Counted from the stretch's first letter, positions 29,090 to 39,016 are shown. The stretch: 64,000 nt of DNA from Latilactobacillus curvatus JCM 1096 = DSM 20019 (GCF_004101845.1 NZ_CP026116.1:1302001-1366000); one strand, 5' to 3'. Numbers and translations are program-made. Notes: generated by a model not told the origin, from the sequence alone.

Positions 29090-29809
29090 TTAATGATTCC
29101 CTTGTGTAATGGTTGTAATACTCCCCATATCATATCGATGTCGTGTGGTTGAGTATTCAAAAGGCAGCCCGTTTTGTAGAAAGACTGTCTGGGTAACTTG
29201 TAAGACAGGTTCGACTGGTTTGCAGTGCAGGTATTCTTGATCCATTTGATTCGGTTGATCGGCACTAATTCGCCGGTAAGCCACGCCAATCTTTAGATGC
29301 AATGTTTGTTCCAAGTATTCGTAGATCGACTTCTTAAGTACTGTGTCTGTTAATTCCCCTAAAATCTTAGCTGGCATGATCGAATGCTCAATACTATAGG
29401 GTACTTCGTTTAAAAATCGGAGTCGAACAACGTCATAGACCGCTTCTGTTTTAGCTAACTGAAGCTTTTCTTGTTCTTCTGCATCCGGTAATCGCAATTC
29501 ATTCTTTAGAATGTCACTCTTTACTGTGGCCTTTCCGGCAAACAGCTTAGTCGTCCCTACATATTGATTCACAGTCGCATCTAATTGTGATATCGCGGAG
29601 ACGTTTGATTTGATAAACGTACCGCGCCCTTGTTCACTATAAATGAGCCCTTCATAAGTTAGCATTTCGAGTGCTTTTTGAATGGTCATTCTCGATGTTT
29701 CGAATTCTTGGGCTAACTTCTTCTGTTCAGGAAGCGGGCCATCAGCTGAATATTGTCCTTCTAAAATTCGGGTGCGAATCGTTGCCGCAATATCCTTATA
29801 CTTTGCCAT
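29090..29809 (-). CDS. GntR/HutC-family transcriptional regulator
   Basis: A 239-residue repressor. An N-terminal GntR winged helix (KYKDIAATIRTRILEGQY, then FETSRMTIQKALEMLTYEGLI, about residues 34-54) is followed by a UTRA sugar-sensing domain (about 90-230). Such proteins often bind a phosphosugar. It is divergent from the 6-phospho-beta-glucosidase and PTS genes, so it is the likely local regulator, responding to a phosphorylated beta-glucoside. ATG 29809 has AGGTGG five bases upstream. Confidence 0.9.
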   Translation of the reverse strand: MAKYKDIAATIRTRILEGQYSADGPLPEQKKLAQEFETSRMTIQKALEMLTYEGLIYSEQGRGTFIKSNVSAISQLDATVNQYVGTTKLFAGKATVKSDILKNELRLPDAEEQEKLQLAKTEAVYDVVRLRFLNEVPYSIEHSIMPAKILGELTDTVLKKSIYEYLEQTLHLKIGVAYRRISADQPNQMDQEYLHCKPVEPVLQVTQTVFLQNGLPFEYSTTRHRYDMGSITTITQGNH

Positions 29810-29902
29810 AGTAACCACCTACCATTTGATATGGTTATTATAGCATATTCAGATTCGGAATATTCGTTGTTCAAATTATAAAATATGACTTTACAAGTTA
29901 TA

Positions 29903-29918
29903 TTAAAAGCGCTATCAT
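29903..29918 (+). promoter_or_regulatory. Candidate CcpA cre site
   Basis: TTAAAAGCGCTATCAT departs from the cre consensus WTGNAARCGNWWWCAW mainly at the third base. It lies 27 bases before the 6-phospho-beta-glucosidase ATG, where CcpA would block transcription. A possible promoter, TTCGGA-17-TATAAA, lies upstream at about 29856-29884. Confidence 0.55.
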
Positions 29919-29944
29919 GGAATCATTCAAGTGATGGAGGTACC

Positions 29945-31321
29945 ATGATGACATTAGACAAACATTTTTTATGGGGTAATTCTGTATCAAGTATGCAAAG
30001 TGAAGGTGCCTGGGATGCTGATGGCAAAGGTTTATCAGTGTACGATGTGAAACCTGAGACAGCTGATTTATCGGATTGGAAAGTGGGAATTGATGAATTC
30101 CACCGTTATCAAGAAGATATCGATTTAATGCAACAGATGGGCATGAACTGCTATCGTTTCCAAATTTCATGGACGCGCATTTTTCCAAATGGTGATGGTG
30201 AAATTAATTTAGCGGGATTCGATTATTATGATCGATTGATATCAGCTTTGCTCAAAGCGGGCATCGAACCGATGATTTGCCTGTACCATTTTGACATGCC
30301 TTTGCATCTTGCTGAAAAATATAATGGTTTCTCAAGTCTGTATGTCACACAAGCATTCACTAAGTTCGCTAAGGCTGTCATTGACCGGTATGGTGAACAA
30401 GTCAAATATTGGCTAAGCTTTAATGAACAAAATGGTTTTTTCTTTGAACCTGGCTTTGATAATACTGGCTTTATCAACGGAGAGCGCGACTTATTAACCC
30501 TTTATACGATCGCTAATAATACAATGGTTGCGCATGCTGAAATCGCCAATTACTTACACGCCCACTACCCTAATGACCAAATTGGTGGGATGTTAGCCTA
30601 TCAAGAATTATATCCTGCAACCAGTCATCCCCAAGATATCTTTGCTGCTAGAAAAGCATCAGAATTTATCAACCAACATTTCGTTGACGCCTTTACAAAA
30701 GGTCACTATTCAGCCGAAGTACTGCAATATATGCAAAATCATGACTTAATGAGCAGTATTCAGCCTGGTGATTTAGCGCTCATTGCAAGTCATCACAACG
30801 ACTTCTTAGCGTTCAGTTACTACTACACTGTCGCACTCGATCACACAAAATTAACACCCAACACACCACCCAATTATTACATGCGCGATGCGAGTGTCCC
30901 TAATCCTTATTTAGAAAGTAGCGAATGGGGCTGGCAGATTGATGCCCTCGGTTTTAGAAACGTCTTAACAAAACTTTCGAATGAAACTGGCCTCCCCATC
31001 TTCCCCATCGAAAACGGGATTGGCATTCGCGAAGAATCGCTGAATCATGAAATGATTCAAGATGACGAACGGATTGCCTATCACCGCGACCATATCCAGG
31101 CTTTGAAAGACGCAGTTGATGAAGACGGCGCTCACGTTGTGGGCTATCTTGGTTGGGGGTTAATCGACATCCCAAGTTCAAAAGGTGATATGAATAAACG
31201 CTATGGCGTCGTTTATGTCAATCGAACCAATCACGACCTCAAAGACCTTGCTAGAATTCCGAAGGCTAGTTTTTATTGGCTGCAAAAAGTCATTCAATCT
31301 AACGGTGAACAATTAGACTAA
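29945..31321 (+). CDS. 6-phospho-beta-glucosidase, glycosyl hydrolase family 1
   Basis: A 458-residue GH1 enzyme that cleaves phosphorylated beta-glucosides delivered by the PTS to glucose 6-phosphate plus aglycone or glucose. It opens with HFLWGNSVSSMQSEGAW, the family N-terminal signature. LSFNEQNGFF (Glu near 160) carries the acid/base, and FPIENGIG (Glu near 355) the nucleophile. Start is one of two adjacent ATGs after GGAGG (29945 or 29948). It is upstream of the PTS IIC gene and divergent from the GntR regulator. Confidence 0.93.
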   Translation: MMTLDKHFLWGNSVSSMQSEGAWDADGKGLSVYDVKPETADLSDWKVGIDEFHRYQEDIDLMQQMGMNCYRFQISWTRIFPNGDGEINLAGFDYYDRLISALLKAGIEPMICLYHFDMPLHLAEKYNGFSSLYVTQAFTKFAKAVIDRYGEQVKYWLSFNEQNGFFFEPGFDNTGFINGERDLLTLYTIANNTMVAHAEIANYLHAHYPNDQIGGMLAYQELYPATSHPQDIFAARKASEFINQHFVDAFTKGHYSAEVLQYMQNHDLMSSIQPGDLALIASHHNDFLAFSYYYTVALDHTKLTPNTPPNYYMRDASVPNPYLESSEWGWQIDALGFRNVLTKLSNETGLPIFPIENGIGIREESLNHEMIQDDERIAYHRDHIQALKDAVDEDGAHVVGYLGWGLIDIPSSKGDMNKRYGVVYVNRTNHDLKDLARIPKASFYWLQKVIQSNGEQLD

Positions 31322-31349
31322 AAAAAGTGCGTTAAAAGGAGTGTTTTCT

Positions 31350-32666
31350 ATGCTTAAACAAGGAAGTCGGCGACAAAGATTTATTGATCAGTTTACAAAT
31401 ATCGCCTTTAAAATCGGGAATCAAGTGCATTTGCGTTCATTACGTGATGCCTTCGCGATTATTATGCCACTATTCATCCTCGCCGGAATTGGGGTGCTCG
31501 TGAATAACGTTGTATTCCCTTGGGTCCTCCACGGCCAAATGCTAACCAACTTTCAATACTTCGGCACTTACATTACCAATGGGACTTTGAACGTTGCTGG
31601 GCTATTACTCGCACCTACAATCGGCTACTGTTTAGCGCGTAATAAGAATTACGTCAACAAAATTTCCGCGGCTGTCATGGCACTAGGGACTTTAATCATC
31701 ATGATGCCTAATACTGTTCCGGTCACACCACTAGCTGCCAAAAAAGCCGTCGAAGTTTCTGGCGTCTTAACTTTCCAAAACGTGGGAACAACCGGAATGT
31801 TTGCCGGCATTATTATTGGTTTAGTCGCAACAGAACTCTTTATGACTCTTTCAAAGCTTAAAAAATTACAGATTAACTTGAGTGATGCCGTCCCATCAGC
31901 TGTTGCTGGTTCCTTCAACACAATGATTCCAGCCCTCATTACAATGAGTCTTTTTGCGGCACTTGCTGCGATTTTAACGGCTGGTTTCCACACTGATCTC
32001 ATCACTTTAATTACAAATGTGATTCAAGAACCACTTCGGCGCGTTAATACAAGTTTACCGGGTCTCCTTTTGATTTACGGGACTGGTAATCTCCTCTTCT
32101 CATTTGGGATCCATCAAGCTGTCATTAACGGTACTTTATTGGATCCAGTCTTACTGATCAACATGAACAAAAATATGGCAGCTTACGCAGCTGGTCAACA
32201 CATCCCTTATATCATCAACAACGTTTTCCGCGATACATTTGGGATGCTTGGTGGTACCGGTAGTACTATTTGTTTATTGATTGCGACCTTGCTCTTCTCA
32301 AAATCACGCGCTAGTCGTGATATTACAAAGCTATCATTCGTCCCAAGTTTATTTAACATTAACGAACCTGTTATTTTCGGTTATCCAATTGTCTTCAACT
32401 TTGCGCTCATCATTCCATTTGTCCTAATGCCAGGACTTGGCATCAGTATTGCCTACTTCTTCACCGCAATTGGCTGGATGAATCGAGTAGTCGTCATGGT
32501 ACCTTGGACCACACCACCATTACTCAACTCCTATTTAGCAACCGGCGGCGATTGGCGCGCCCCTGTGATTCAAGGCTTCACTTTAATCCTCGGCGTTCTA
32601 ATCTACTGGCCATTCCTGAAGATTAGTGAACGCGTTGCGGCCAAACAAGCTGAATTAACGCAATAA
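31350..32666 (+). CDS. PTS beta-glucoside/cellobiose EIIC permease
   Basis: A 438-residue EIIC protein of the lactose/cellobiose (CelB) type with about ten hydrophobic helices. LRDAFAIIMPLFILAGIGVLV near the N-terminus and FNINEPVIFGYPIVFN (substrate-binding NEP segment, about residues 330-345) are diagnostic. It imports and phosphorylates beta-glucosides together with EIIA and EIIB partners, which are not encoded here and must act in trans. ATG 31350 has AAGGAG eight bases upstream; 28 bases after the glucosidase stop, so cotranscribed. Confidence 0.92.
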   Translation: MLKQGSRRQRFIDQFTNIAFKIGNQVHLRSLRDAFAIIMPLFILAGIGVLVNNVVFPWVLHGQMLTNFQYFGTYITNGTLNVAGLLLAPTIGYCLARNKNYVNKISAAVMALGTLIIMMPNTVPVTPLAAKKAVEVSGVLTFQNVGTTGMFAGIIIGLVATELFMTLSKLKKLQINLSDAVPSAVAGSFNTMIPALITMSLFAALAAILTAGFHTDLITLITNVIQEPLRRVNTSLPGLLLIYGTGNLLFSFGIHQAVINGTLLDPVLLINMNKNMAAYAAGQHIPYIINNVFRDTFGMLGGTGSTICLLIATLLFSKSRASRDITKLSFVPSLFNINEPVIFGYPIVFNFALIIPFVLMPGLGISIAYFFTAIGWMNRVVVMVPWTTPPLLNSYLATGGDWRAPVIQGFTLILGVLIYWPFLKISERVAAKQAELTQ

Positions 32667-32670
32667 TTAA

Positions 32671-32716
32671 AAAAAAGAATTCAGAATTTTCGTTAGAAAA
32701 TTTGAATTCTTTTTTG
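32671..32716 (+). terminator. Terminator of the beta-glucoside operon
   Basis: AAGAATTCAGAATTTTC/GAAAATTTGAATTCTT hairpin with one A bulge and six T. Confidence 0.88.
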
Positions 32717-32747
32717 TTTTACCGATGACTCTAACCTACCCCTAGTC

Positions 32748-33647
32748 TTATAAATCCGGATTAGGCGTAATCACTTGCAACTTATGTTCTAAGAGTCGCA
32801 TCTCCAATGGTGACTTGGCACTCGGATCACCATCAATGCGGGTTTGTGCACTTTGCTGATTGTCGACTGTGATGCTGATTTCATTCGCTTTAAAGTAAGT
32901 CATCCCGGGAATCTTCTTAAAATTACCCGTTAAGAAATAAGGGAGAAACATCACTGACCGTGCTAGCGACATTTTCGGCGCAACGAAGACATGGAAATAA
33001 CCATCATCGGGTTGCGCTTCGGGATTGAAGTTGGTAAATCCACCAACGGAATTCGTGAGGGTCACCAGCAAGAATTGCGTGTCTTTTTGCCAGTGCCGAT
33101 CAGGCGTTTCAATCGTTAGCGGATAATGCTGATGCTCCGCTAATGCATGGATGCCTTTGCTTAAAAAAGCTAGCGGCCCCCATTTTTGTTTTTCACTCTG
33201 AGTCACGTTCAACGCGGCGTCCGCCAAAATGCCCAATGTCATTGTACTAATCAAGTAATCATCGTTCACTTGGCCGACGTCGAGTGGGCGCAGATGAACC
33301 TGCTGCAGATTTTCAATCGCTTGATCAATGTCCAACGGGATTTGTAACATCCGCGCCAAATTATTCACGGTCCCAGCAGGTACAATGCCTAAATAAGGCG
33401 GCTGATCTAACGTCGCAAGACCACTAACGACTTCATTAATGGTCCCATCCCCGCCGACAGCGACCACCACATCAAAGCCTGCCCGCGCCGCTTTTTTAGC
33501 TAACCGCGTTGCATCTTTCGGCCCTTCCGTCGGCATCAGTTCGACCTTGTGTTGATTCTTGATGAGTGCCTGCTCAATTTTCTGACCAACCGACTCACCA
33601 TTGTTGTGCCCAGAGTGGGGATTATAAATAACGGCATAACGATACAT
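32748..33647 (-). CDS. Diacylglycerol/lipid kinase, DagK/YegS family
   Basis: A 299-residue soluble kinase. NPHSGHNNG (9-17) and the nucleotide loop GGDGTINEV (65-73) are the DagK/YegS catalytic signatures. In Gram-positives this protein recycles diacylglycerol from lipoteichoic acid synthesis to phosphatidic acid. ATG 33647 has AGGAGG eight bases upstream. Confidence 0.93.
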   Translation of the reverse strand: MYRYAVIYNPHSGHNNGESVGQKIEQALIKNQHKVELMPTEGPKDATRLAKKAARAGFDVVVAVGGDGTINEVVSGLATLDQPPYLGIVPAGTVNNLARMLQIPLDIDQAIENLQQVHLRPLDVGQVNDDYLISTMTLGILADAALNVTQSEKQKWGPLAFLSKGIHALAEHQHYPLTIETPDRHWQKDTQFLLVTLTNSVGGFTNFNPEAQPDDGYFHVFVAPKMSLARSVMFLPYFLTGNFKKIPGMTYFKANEISITVDNQQSAQTRIDGDPSAKSPLEMRLLEHKLQVITPNPDL

Positions 33648-33748
33648 AAAAAAGCCTCCTTCAATTACTCTAAGCATAGCAAAAATATTGGGAATAGGCT
33701 GGGATGGCGCATTAGGCTTACACTTAAAAATTCCGATGGTGTCAAAAA

Positions 33749-33787
33749 CAAAAAAACACCCCGCAATATAAAATTGCGAGGTGCTTG
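33749..33787 (-). terminator. Terminator of the rplM-rpsI operon
   Basis: CACCTCGCAA/TTGCGGGGTG hairpin followed by seven T on the minus strand. Confidence 0.9.
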
Positions 33788-33810
33788 TAAACATTGATAT
33801 AAAAGTGATA

Positions 33811-34203
33811 TTAACGTTTACTGAATTGTGAAGCTTTACGAGCTTTCTTAAGACCTGGTTTCTTACGTTCCTTCATACGAGGGTCACGTGTTAACATGCC
33901 AGCGCTCTTAAGAGCTGGACGGAAGTCAGGGTCAACTGTCAATAGGGCACGTGAAATACCGTGACGGATTGCACCAGCTTGGCCTGAGAATCCACCACCA
34001 TTAACGTTTACCAAGATATCATAGCTATCTGTTGTTTCAGTAATTGTTAAAGGTTGTTTCATATCTAAAATCAAGTTAGCAAATGGAATGTAATCAACAA
34101 CGTCTTTGTTGTTGATAGTGATTTTACCAGTACCTGGTACTAAACGTACACGAGCTACTGAGTTTTTACGACGGCCTGTACCGTTATAAGTTACTTGAGC
34201 CAC
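33811..34203 (-). CDS. rpsI: Ribosomal protein S9
   Basis: 130 residues, ending in [12 protein letters not shown], the basic tail that reaches the P-site tRNA on the 30S subunit. It follows rplM with a 13-base gap, the universal L13-S9 pair, and is followed by the operon terminator. Confidence 0.98.
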   Translation of the reverse strand: MAQVTYNGTGRRKNSVARVRLVPGTGKITINNKDVVDYIPFANLILDMKQPLTITETTDSYDILVNVNGGGFSGQAGAIRHGISRALLTVDPDFRPALKSAGMLTRDPRMKERKKPGLKKARKASQFSKR

Positions 34204-34216
34204 TATAGTTTCCTCC

Positions 34217-34660
34217 TTAAATAATGTCCGTAATGTCTAAGACTTCTGGATTTTGTGCTTGGTGTTTGTGTTCGCCACCAGCGTATACGTGTAACTTCAA
34301 GAATTGGTTGTGACCCAATGAGTTCTTAGGTAACATCCCTTTAACTGACATTTCAATTAAACGTTCTGGGTTGTTTTCACGAATTTCGCCAGCAGTCCGA
34401 GTTTTCAAACCACCAGGATGGTTACTATGGTGATGATATAACTTGTCGGTTGCTTTGCGACCTGTTAATTTAATTTTTTCAGCGTTGATGACGATGATGT
34501 TATCACCTGTATCAACGTTAGGTGTAAATGTTGGTTTATTTTTACCGCGTAAGATAGAAGCGACTACAGTTGATAGACGACCTAATGCAATATCAGTTGC
34601 ATCGATCACATACCATTTACGTTCTACTTCGCCTGGTTTAGCCATGTAAGTTGTACGCAC
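34217..34660 (-). CDS. rplM: Ribosomal protein L13
   Basis: 147 residues, with [18 protein letters not shown] and [20 protein letters not shown] typical of L13, an early assembly protein of the 50S subunit. The start is GTG at 34660 (frame [11 protein letters not shown]), preceded by GGAGGA; a downstream ATG five codons on lacks an SD. First gene of the rplM-rpsI unit. Confidence 0.98.
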   Translation of the reverse strand: MRTTYMAKPGEVERKWYVIDATDIALGRLSTVVASILRGKNKPTFTPNVDTGDNIIVINAEKIKLTGRKATDKLYHHHSNHPGGLKTRTAGEIRENNPERLIEMSVKGMLPKNSLGHNQFLKLHVYAGGEHKHQAQNPEVLDITDII

Positions 34661-34772
34661 GATTTATTCCTCCAATATTCTGTGTTTGTTTGACACTCAA
34701 TAAGTTTCCGGGGCCTATCGTGGGGCAAACAATACCAGATACTATAGTATCGTAATTTCACGATTAAGTCAA
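34661..34772 (-). promoter_or_regulatory. rplM promoter and L13 leader
   Basis: TTGACT (34772-34767), 17 bases, TACTAT (34749-34744). The roughly 75-base leader contains GTTTG...CAAAC pairing enclosing GCCCC...GGCCCCGG, at the place where Firmicutes carry an L13-leader motif that lets L13 control its own mRNA. Confidence 0.65.
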
Positions 34773-34779
34773 TTGAATC

Positions 34780-35544
34780 TCAATTATTTTCATCAGTTTC
34801 GTAATAAACTTTTTTAAGGTACAAACCGCTTGCTGGCGCGGTTGAGCGAGCTTGTTGACGGTCCTTAACTTCATACAGCCGTAAAAAATCGTGGACATCC
34901 CGCCGACCGTTACCAATTTCTAATAAAGTTCCGACCAAGATCCGCACCATGTTATACAAAAAGCCGTTCCCATAAAACTCAAAAACGAGTTCATTTTCGG
35001 GTTCATTGAAAACAACGGTCGCATCATAAATCGTCCGCACCTTATCCTTAATGACCCCACCTGAAGCCGCAAAACTCGTATAATCATGCGTGCCCATCAC
35101 ATCTGGCAGCGCCGCTTGAATCCGTTCCACATCGATTGGATACGGATAATGACCGGTATAACGTCGCTTGAATGGATTCGTATAATGCCCAAGATCGACC
35201 CGATACATATACCGTTTACCGACCGTTGAAAATCGTGCATGAAAGTCATCATCCGCTAACTGACTATCCACAACCTCCATATCAAGCGGTAAGAGGCTAT
35301 TTAAGGCCCGTAACATACTAATAGCGGGTAATTGACCTGGATAGTCGAAATGGACCACCTGCCCCGTTGCATGGACACCTGCGTCCGTCCGCCCTGAACC
35401 ATACACTTGAATATAAGCACCCTTACTCATCTTTGTCAGTGCTTTTTCTAATGTGCCCTGTACTGTTCGTTGGTTCGGTTGCACTTGGAAACCCGCAAAA
35501 TCCGTTCCATCATAGGCAATTGTTACGCGATACCGTTGTGTCAT
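34780..35544 (-). CDS. truA: tRNA pseudouridine synthase A
   Basis: A 254-residue enzyme that makes pseudouridine at positions 38-40 of the tRNA anticodon arm. The catalytic aspartate lies in [15 protein letters not shown] (near residue 54), and [19 protein letters not shown] is the C-terminal TruA signature. GAGGGA lies five bases before the ATG. In related species it directly follows ecfT; here a recombinase remnant intervenes and truA has its own promoter. Confidence 0.97.
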   Translation of the reverse strand: MTQRYRVTIAYDGTDFAGFQVQPNQRTVQGTLEKALTKMSKGAYIQVYGSGRTDAGVHATGQVVHFDYPGQLPAISMLRALNSLLPLDMEVVDSQLADDDFHARFSTVGKRYMYRVDLGHYTNPFKRRYTGHYPYPIDVERIQAALPDVMGTHDYTSFAASGGVIKDKVRTIYDATVVFNEPENELVFEFYGNGFLYNMVRILVGTLLEIGNGRRDVHDFLRLYEVKDRQQARSTAPASGLYLKKVYYETDENN

Positions 35545-35578
35545 TTTATCCCTCTTGTGTTAAAAAGTTAGTAGTTCT

Positions 35579-35607
35579 ATTCTAAATAATTTTCTGAAAA
35601 GTAGCAA
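35579..35607 (-). promoter_or_regulatory. truA promoter
   Basis: TTGCTA (35607-35602), 17 bases, TAGAAT (35584-35579). Confidence 0.6.
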
Positions 35608-35718
35608 TCTTTTTATGAATGTTCGTAAAAAATTTGATTTAAAAATGCATTTTTAATATAAAACAAGTTCAAATGCTGTATAATTATTATTATAAGTAGA
35701 AATAAGGAGAATTGTGCA

Positions 35719-36299
35719 ATGAAGTTCGGATACGCACGCGTTTCATCTGCCGGACAAAGTCTAGCAACCCAGATTAGTCAATTAAAGGAAGAAAGCTGTG
35801 ACATTATCTACAGCGAAAAGTTTACCGGAACTACCGTTGATCGCCCTAAATTTAATGAACTATTAGATCGGGTTTCAAGTGGTGATACCATCGTTGTTAC
35901 AAAACTTGATCGCTTCGCAAGAAATACCAAAGAAGCACTTGAAATCATCCAAGAACTTTTTAAAGCCCGCATTAAAATTCATATTTTGAACATGGGCATC
36001 ATTGAAGACACCCCTTCCGGACGACTCATTTTTACCTTATTTAGTGCTTTTGCGCAATTTGAGCGCGATATGATTCTCACTCGTACCCAGGAAGGGAAAC
36101 ATAATGCTCGTGTCACCAACCCTAGTTACACTGAAGGTCGTAAAACGACCTATACTGATGATGAACATACAAGCAGCCCTAGACATGCGTGAAGAGGGCT
36201 TTACGTACGCTCAAATTAGTTACTAAACTGGCATTAGTGCTTCAACGTTGAAACGTCGGTTCAAAAAACAAGCTAATCAAAAAAGTGCAAAAAAAAAGG
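35719..36299 (+). pseudogene. Serine recombinase (resolvase/invertase), frameshifted
   Basis: The first 157 codons encode a resolvase catalytic domain. Active-site serine is in [23 protein letters not shown] is present, and the domain ends with [12 protein letters not shown]. There the frame shifts by one base (about 36160-36167). The natural continuation [19 protein letters not shown] is found in the next frame, followed by an in-frame TAA at 36224. After it comes TGISASTLKRRFKK, the C-terminal helix-turn-helix. Two lesions therefore remove the DNA-binding domain. AAGGAG lies eight bases before the start. It sits in the opposite direction between ecfT and truA. Confidence 0.88.
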
Positions 36300-36342
36300 A
36301 CTCAGCTAAATCAACCTCCGTTGGTTTAACTGAGTCCTTTTT
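36293..36342. terminator. Bidirectional terminator after ecfT and the recombinase remnant
   Basis: AAAAAGGACTCAG...CTGAGTCCTTTTT stem with inner pairing TAAA/TTTA. For ecfT it ends in nine T on the minus strand. Confidence 0.88.
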
Positions 36343-36345
36343 GCG

Positions 36346-37137
36346 TTATCTTAAGAATAAAAGTGCGACGGTTAAAAGGCCCATCGTGATAAATGCCACG
36401 GTGTCTCTTGTCCGCCATTTCAAAATTCGGTACTTACTGCGGCCTTCGCCACCTTGGTACCCCCGTGCTTCCATTGCCGTTGCTAAATCATCCGCGCGGT
36501 TAAAACTGCTGACAAATAACGGAATTAAAATCGGCACGATTGCTTTCATTTGTTGGAATAAATTCCCTTCACCAAAATCAACCCCACGCGCACGTTGCGC
36601 ATCCATAATCTTAGTGGTTTCATCCATCAATGTTGGTACAAAGCGCAATGCAATTGATAGCATCAATGCAACTTCATACACTGGAAAATGGACTACTTTA
36701 AGCGGCTTGAGAATTGATTCAATCGCATCCGCTAACGACAATGGCGGCGTCGTCAATGTCAGGAGAGTCGACATGAAAATAATCAATACAAAGCGCATGA
36801 AGATGTAGACGCCATTAATCAGCCCGTACTGGGTAAGCGTCAGAAATCCCCACTGCCAATAGACATGACCACCACGGGTGAAGAAAATCTGTAAGAGCAC
36901 TGTAAATAGAATTAGCCATAACAGCGGCTTAACCCCTTTAATAAAGAAGGCGAGTTTAATTTTTGAAATCCCGATTAGCGCTAACGTAAAGACCAGTAAT
37001 AAAGCATAGGCTTGCCATGTACGCGCTAAAAAGATGATCCCAATATAATAAAAACTGGCTAATAACTTCGCCCGTGGATCCATCCGGTGTAACACTGAAT
37101 CACCGGGGATATATCGGCCCAGAATTAATTTATTCAT
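36346..37137 (-). CDS. ecfT: ECF transporter transmembrane subunit EcfT
   Basis: A 263-residue membrane scaffold with four to six helices that couples the EcfA ATPases to vitamin-binding S components. MEARGYQGGEGRS (near residue 230) has the ARG coupling motif, and an earlier AQRARG motif lies near 175. The ATG at 37137 overlaps the ecfA2 stop codon. No S component is encoded next to it, as expected of a group II (shared) ECF module. Confidence 0.95.
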   Translation of the reverse strand: MNKLILGRYIPGDSVLHRMDPRAKLLASFYYIGIIFLARTWQAYALLLVFTLALIGISKIKLAFFIKGVKPLLWLILFTVLLQIFFTRGGHVYWQWGFLTLTQYGLINGVYIFMRFVLIIFMSTLLTLTTPPLSLADAIESILKPLKVVHFPVYEVALMLSIALRFVPTLMDETTKIMDAQRARGVDFGEGNLFQQMKAIVPILIPLFVSSFNRADDLATAMEARGYQGGEGRSKYRILKWRTRDTVAFITMGLLTVALLFLR

Positions 37138-38005
37138 GTCCAATCCCCGCCTTCTTCGGTAGTTGTTCCGCTAATAAGGCGGCCAATTCATGTTCGGTTA
37201 GTGGTACTTGATCAAAGACAAAGCCTTGTCGCATTAAAGCTTGCGCGAACTGAGTCGTTGTTGGTAAGCCAAGTTGTTTTTCCGTTAACCAATCCGGATC
37301 CGCAAAAATTTCGCGTGGTGCTCCGGTCTTAGCTAGCTTGCCATGTTCCAAAACGATAACGTTGTCGGCGTAGTTCGCCACATCATCCATCTGATGGGTG
37401 ACCATCACAATCGTCATCCCCTGCTCAATGTGTAACTTTTCAAAAAGCGTCATCATCTCACGCCGGCCAACTGGATCGAGCCCCGCGGTTGGTTCATCTA
37501 AGACCAATACTTCCGGTTTCATTGCCAACACACCAGCAATGGCAACGCGGCGCATTTGCCCACCAGATAAATCAAAAGGTGACTTGTCAATCACGTTAGC
37601 GGGTAAACCGACGAGTTCAATCATCTCTTTAGCGCGTTCAAGTGCTTCAGCTTCAGGGACACCGAAGTTCTGCGGACCAAAAGCAATATCTTTTTGCACC
37701 GTCGACTCAAATAATTGGCTTTCAGGAAATTGAAAAACCATCCCAACTTTTTGACGAACAGCCTTTAAGTTTTTGTTGTTGGTCTCAGGCGTGATTTCGC
37801 GCTCACCAATCTGAACAACGCCGCTCGTTGGTTTTAAGAGTGCATTGAGGTGTTGGAGCAATGTCGACTTGCCACTACCTGTATGACCAATCAAAGCCGT
37901 ATAGGAGCCACTTGGAATGGTCACATTGATATTTTCTAGCCCAATCCCTTGAAAAGGCGTGCCTGGCTGGTAAGTGTAGCTTACATTTTTGAATGTAATG
38001 TCCAT
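37130..38005 (-). CDS. ecfA2: ECF transporter ATPase EcfA2
   Basis: A 291-residue ABC ATPase powering vitamin uptake. Walker A is GHTGSGKST (about residues 39-47), the Q-loop FQFPESQLF is present, the signature LSGGQMRRVAIAGVL lies near 145, and Walker B is LVLDEPTAGLD. It overlaps the end of ecfA1 by 25 bases and the start of ecfT by eight, a tightly coupled operon. Confidence 0.96.
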   Translation of the reverse strand: MDITFKNVSYTYQPGTPFQGIGLENINVTIPSGSYTALIGHTGSGKSTLLQHLNALLKPTSGVVQIGEREITPETNNKNLKAVRQKVGMVFQFPESQLFESTVQKDIAFGPQNFGVPEAEALERAKEMIELVGLPANVIDKSPFDLSGGQMRRVAIAGVLAMKPEVLVLDEPTAGLDPVGRREMMTLFEKLHIEQGMTIVMVTHQMDDVANYADNVIVLEHGKLAKTGAPREIFADPDWLTEKQLGLPTTTQFAQALMRQGFVFDQVPLTEHELAALLAEQLPKKAGIGHE

Positions 38006-38826
38006 AAGTACTCAACCATCCTTTCCGTTGTGAGATAATCTGTGGGCATCTCGATAGCGCGTTCATTTAGCGCTGCTTTAAGTTTTTCTGGATATGGAAC
38101 ATCTAGCCCTAAATCAAGCAAACGTTGCCCATATGCAAAAATATCGGCCGGTGTGCCCTGATCATGCACTTGCCCCTTATCTAAGATAATGATCCGGTCC
38201 GCACTTGCGGCTTCGTCAATATCGTGGGTAATTGATAGCACGGTCATGTTTGTTTCTTGTTTTAACTTATGAATGGTTGCGAGAACTTCTTCGCGCCCTT
38301 TTGGATCTAGCATACTGGTGGCCTCATCGAGAATCAGAATCTCAGGTTGTTGTGCGATGATCCCTGCTAAGGCCACTCGTTGTTTTTGGCCACCCGACAA
38401 ACGGCTTGGTTCACGTTTCAAGTATTCACTCATACCAACACGTTCAACCGCGTCTTTAACCCGTTCAATCATTTCAGCTCGCGGAATCCCCTGATTTTCG
38501 AGACCAAAAGCAACATCGTCTTCAACCGTTGCACCGACAAATTGATTATCCGGATTCTGAAAAACCATGCCAATTTTCTGGCGAATAGTCCACACGTTAT
38601 CCAACGACAATGGTAACCCATCAATCGTCACTGATCCCGATTGTAAATCTAACAAACCGTTCAATGATTTCGCGAAGGTACTCTTACCACTACCGTTATG
38701 ACCGATAATGGCGACCCATTCGCCGGCATTGATACTGACAGAAAGATCATTCAGTGCTAAATGTCCTTCAGATTGTGGGTATTCATATTTTAAATGTTCA
38801 ACTTGAATTATTTTTTGCTCATTCAT
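37981..38826 (-). CDS. ecfA1: ECF transporter ATPase EcfA1
   Basis: A 281-residue ABC ATPase, partner of EcfA2. Walker A is GHNGSGKST (about 42-50), Q-loop FQNPDNQFVGATVEDDV, signature LSGGQKQRVALAG and Walker B LILDEATSMLDP. The A1 type is marked by DNQFVGATVEDDVAFG. First gene of the ecf operon; no strong promoter is seen in the 150 bases before it, so it may depend partly on readthrough past the rplQ terminator. Confidence 0.96.
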   Translation of the reverse strand: MNEQKIIQVEHLKYEYPQSEGHLALNDLSVSINAGEWVAIIGHNGSGKSTFAKSLNGLLDLQSGSVTIDGLPLSLDNVWTIRQKIGMVFQNPDNQFVGATVEDDVAFGLENQGIPRAEMIERVKDAVERVGMSEYLKREPSRLSGGQKQRVALAGIIAQQPEILILDEATSMLDPKGREEVLATIHKLKQETNMTVLSITHDIDEAASADRIIILDKGQVHDQGTPADIFAYGQRLLDLGLDVPYPEKLKAALNERAIEMPTDYLTTERMVEYLWTLHSKM

Positions 38827-38973
38827 GATTAATAACCCGTATTTTCCTTGGAATTAAAGTGCATTGGTTATGTTATCCATGCACGTTTCAAATCAAAAAC
38901 CTGTTCCTATTTTATCATATAAAAGGCCATAGCGCTTTCGTTAGTCACCCTTTATTCAAAGGATATCCAACAC

Positions 38974-39016
38974 AAAAAACGTCTAACTCCGATTTAACTC
39001 GGAATTAGACGTTATT
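38974..39016 (-). terminator. Terminator of the ribosomal superoperon
   Basis: AACGTCTAA-TTCCGA/TCGGAG-TTAGACGTT hairpin followed by six T on the minus strand. Confidence 0.9.
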
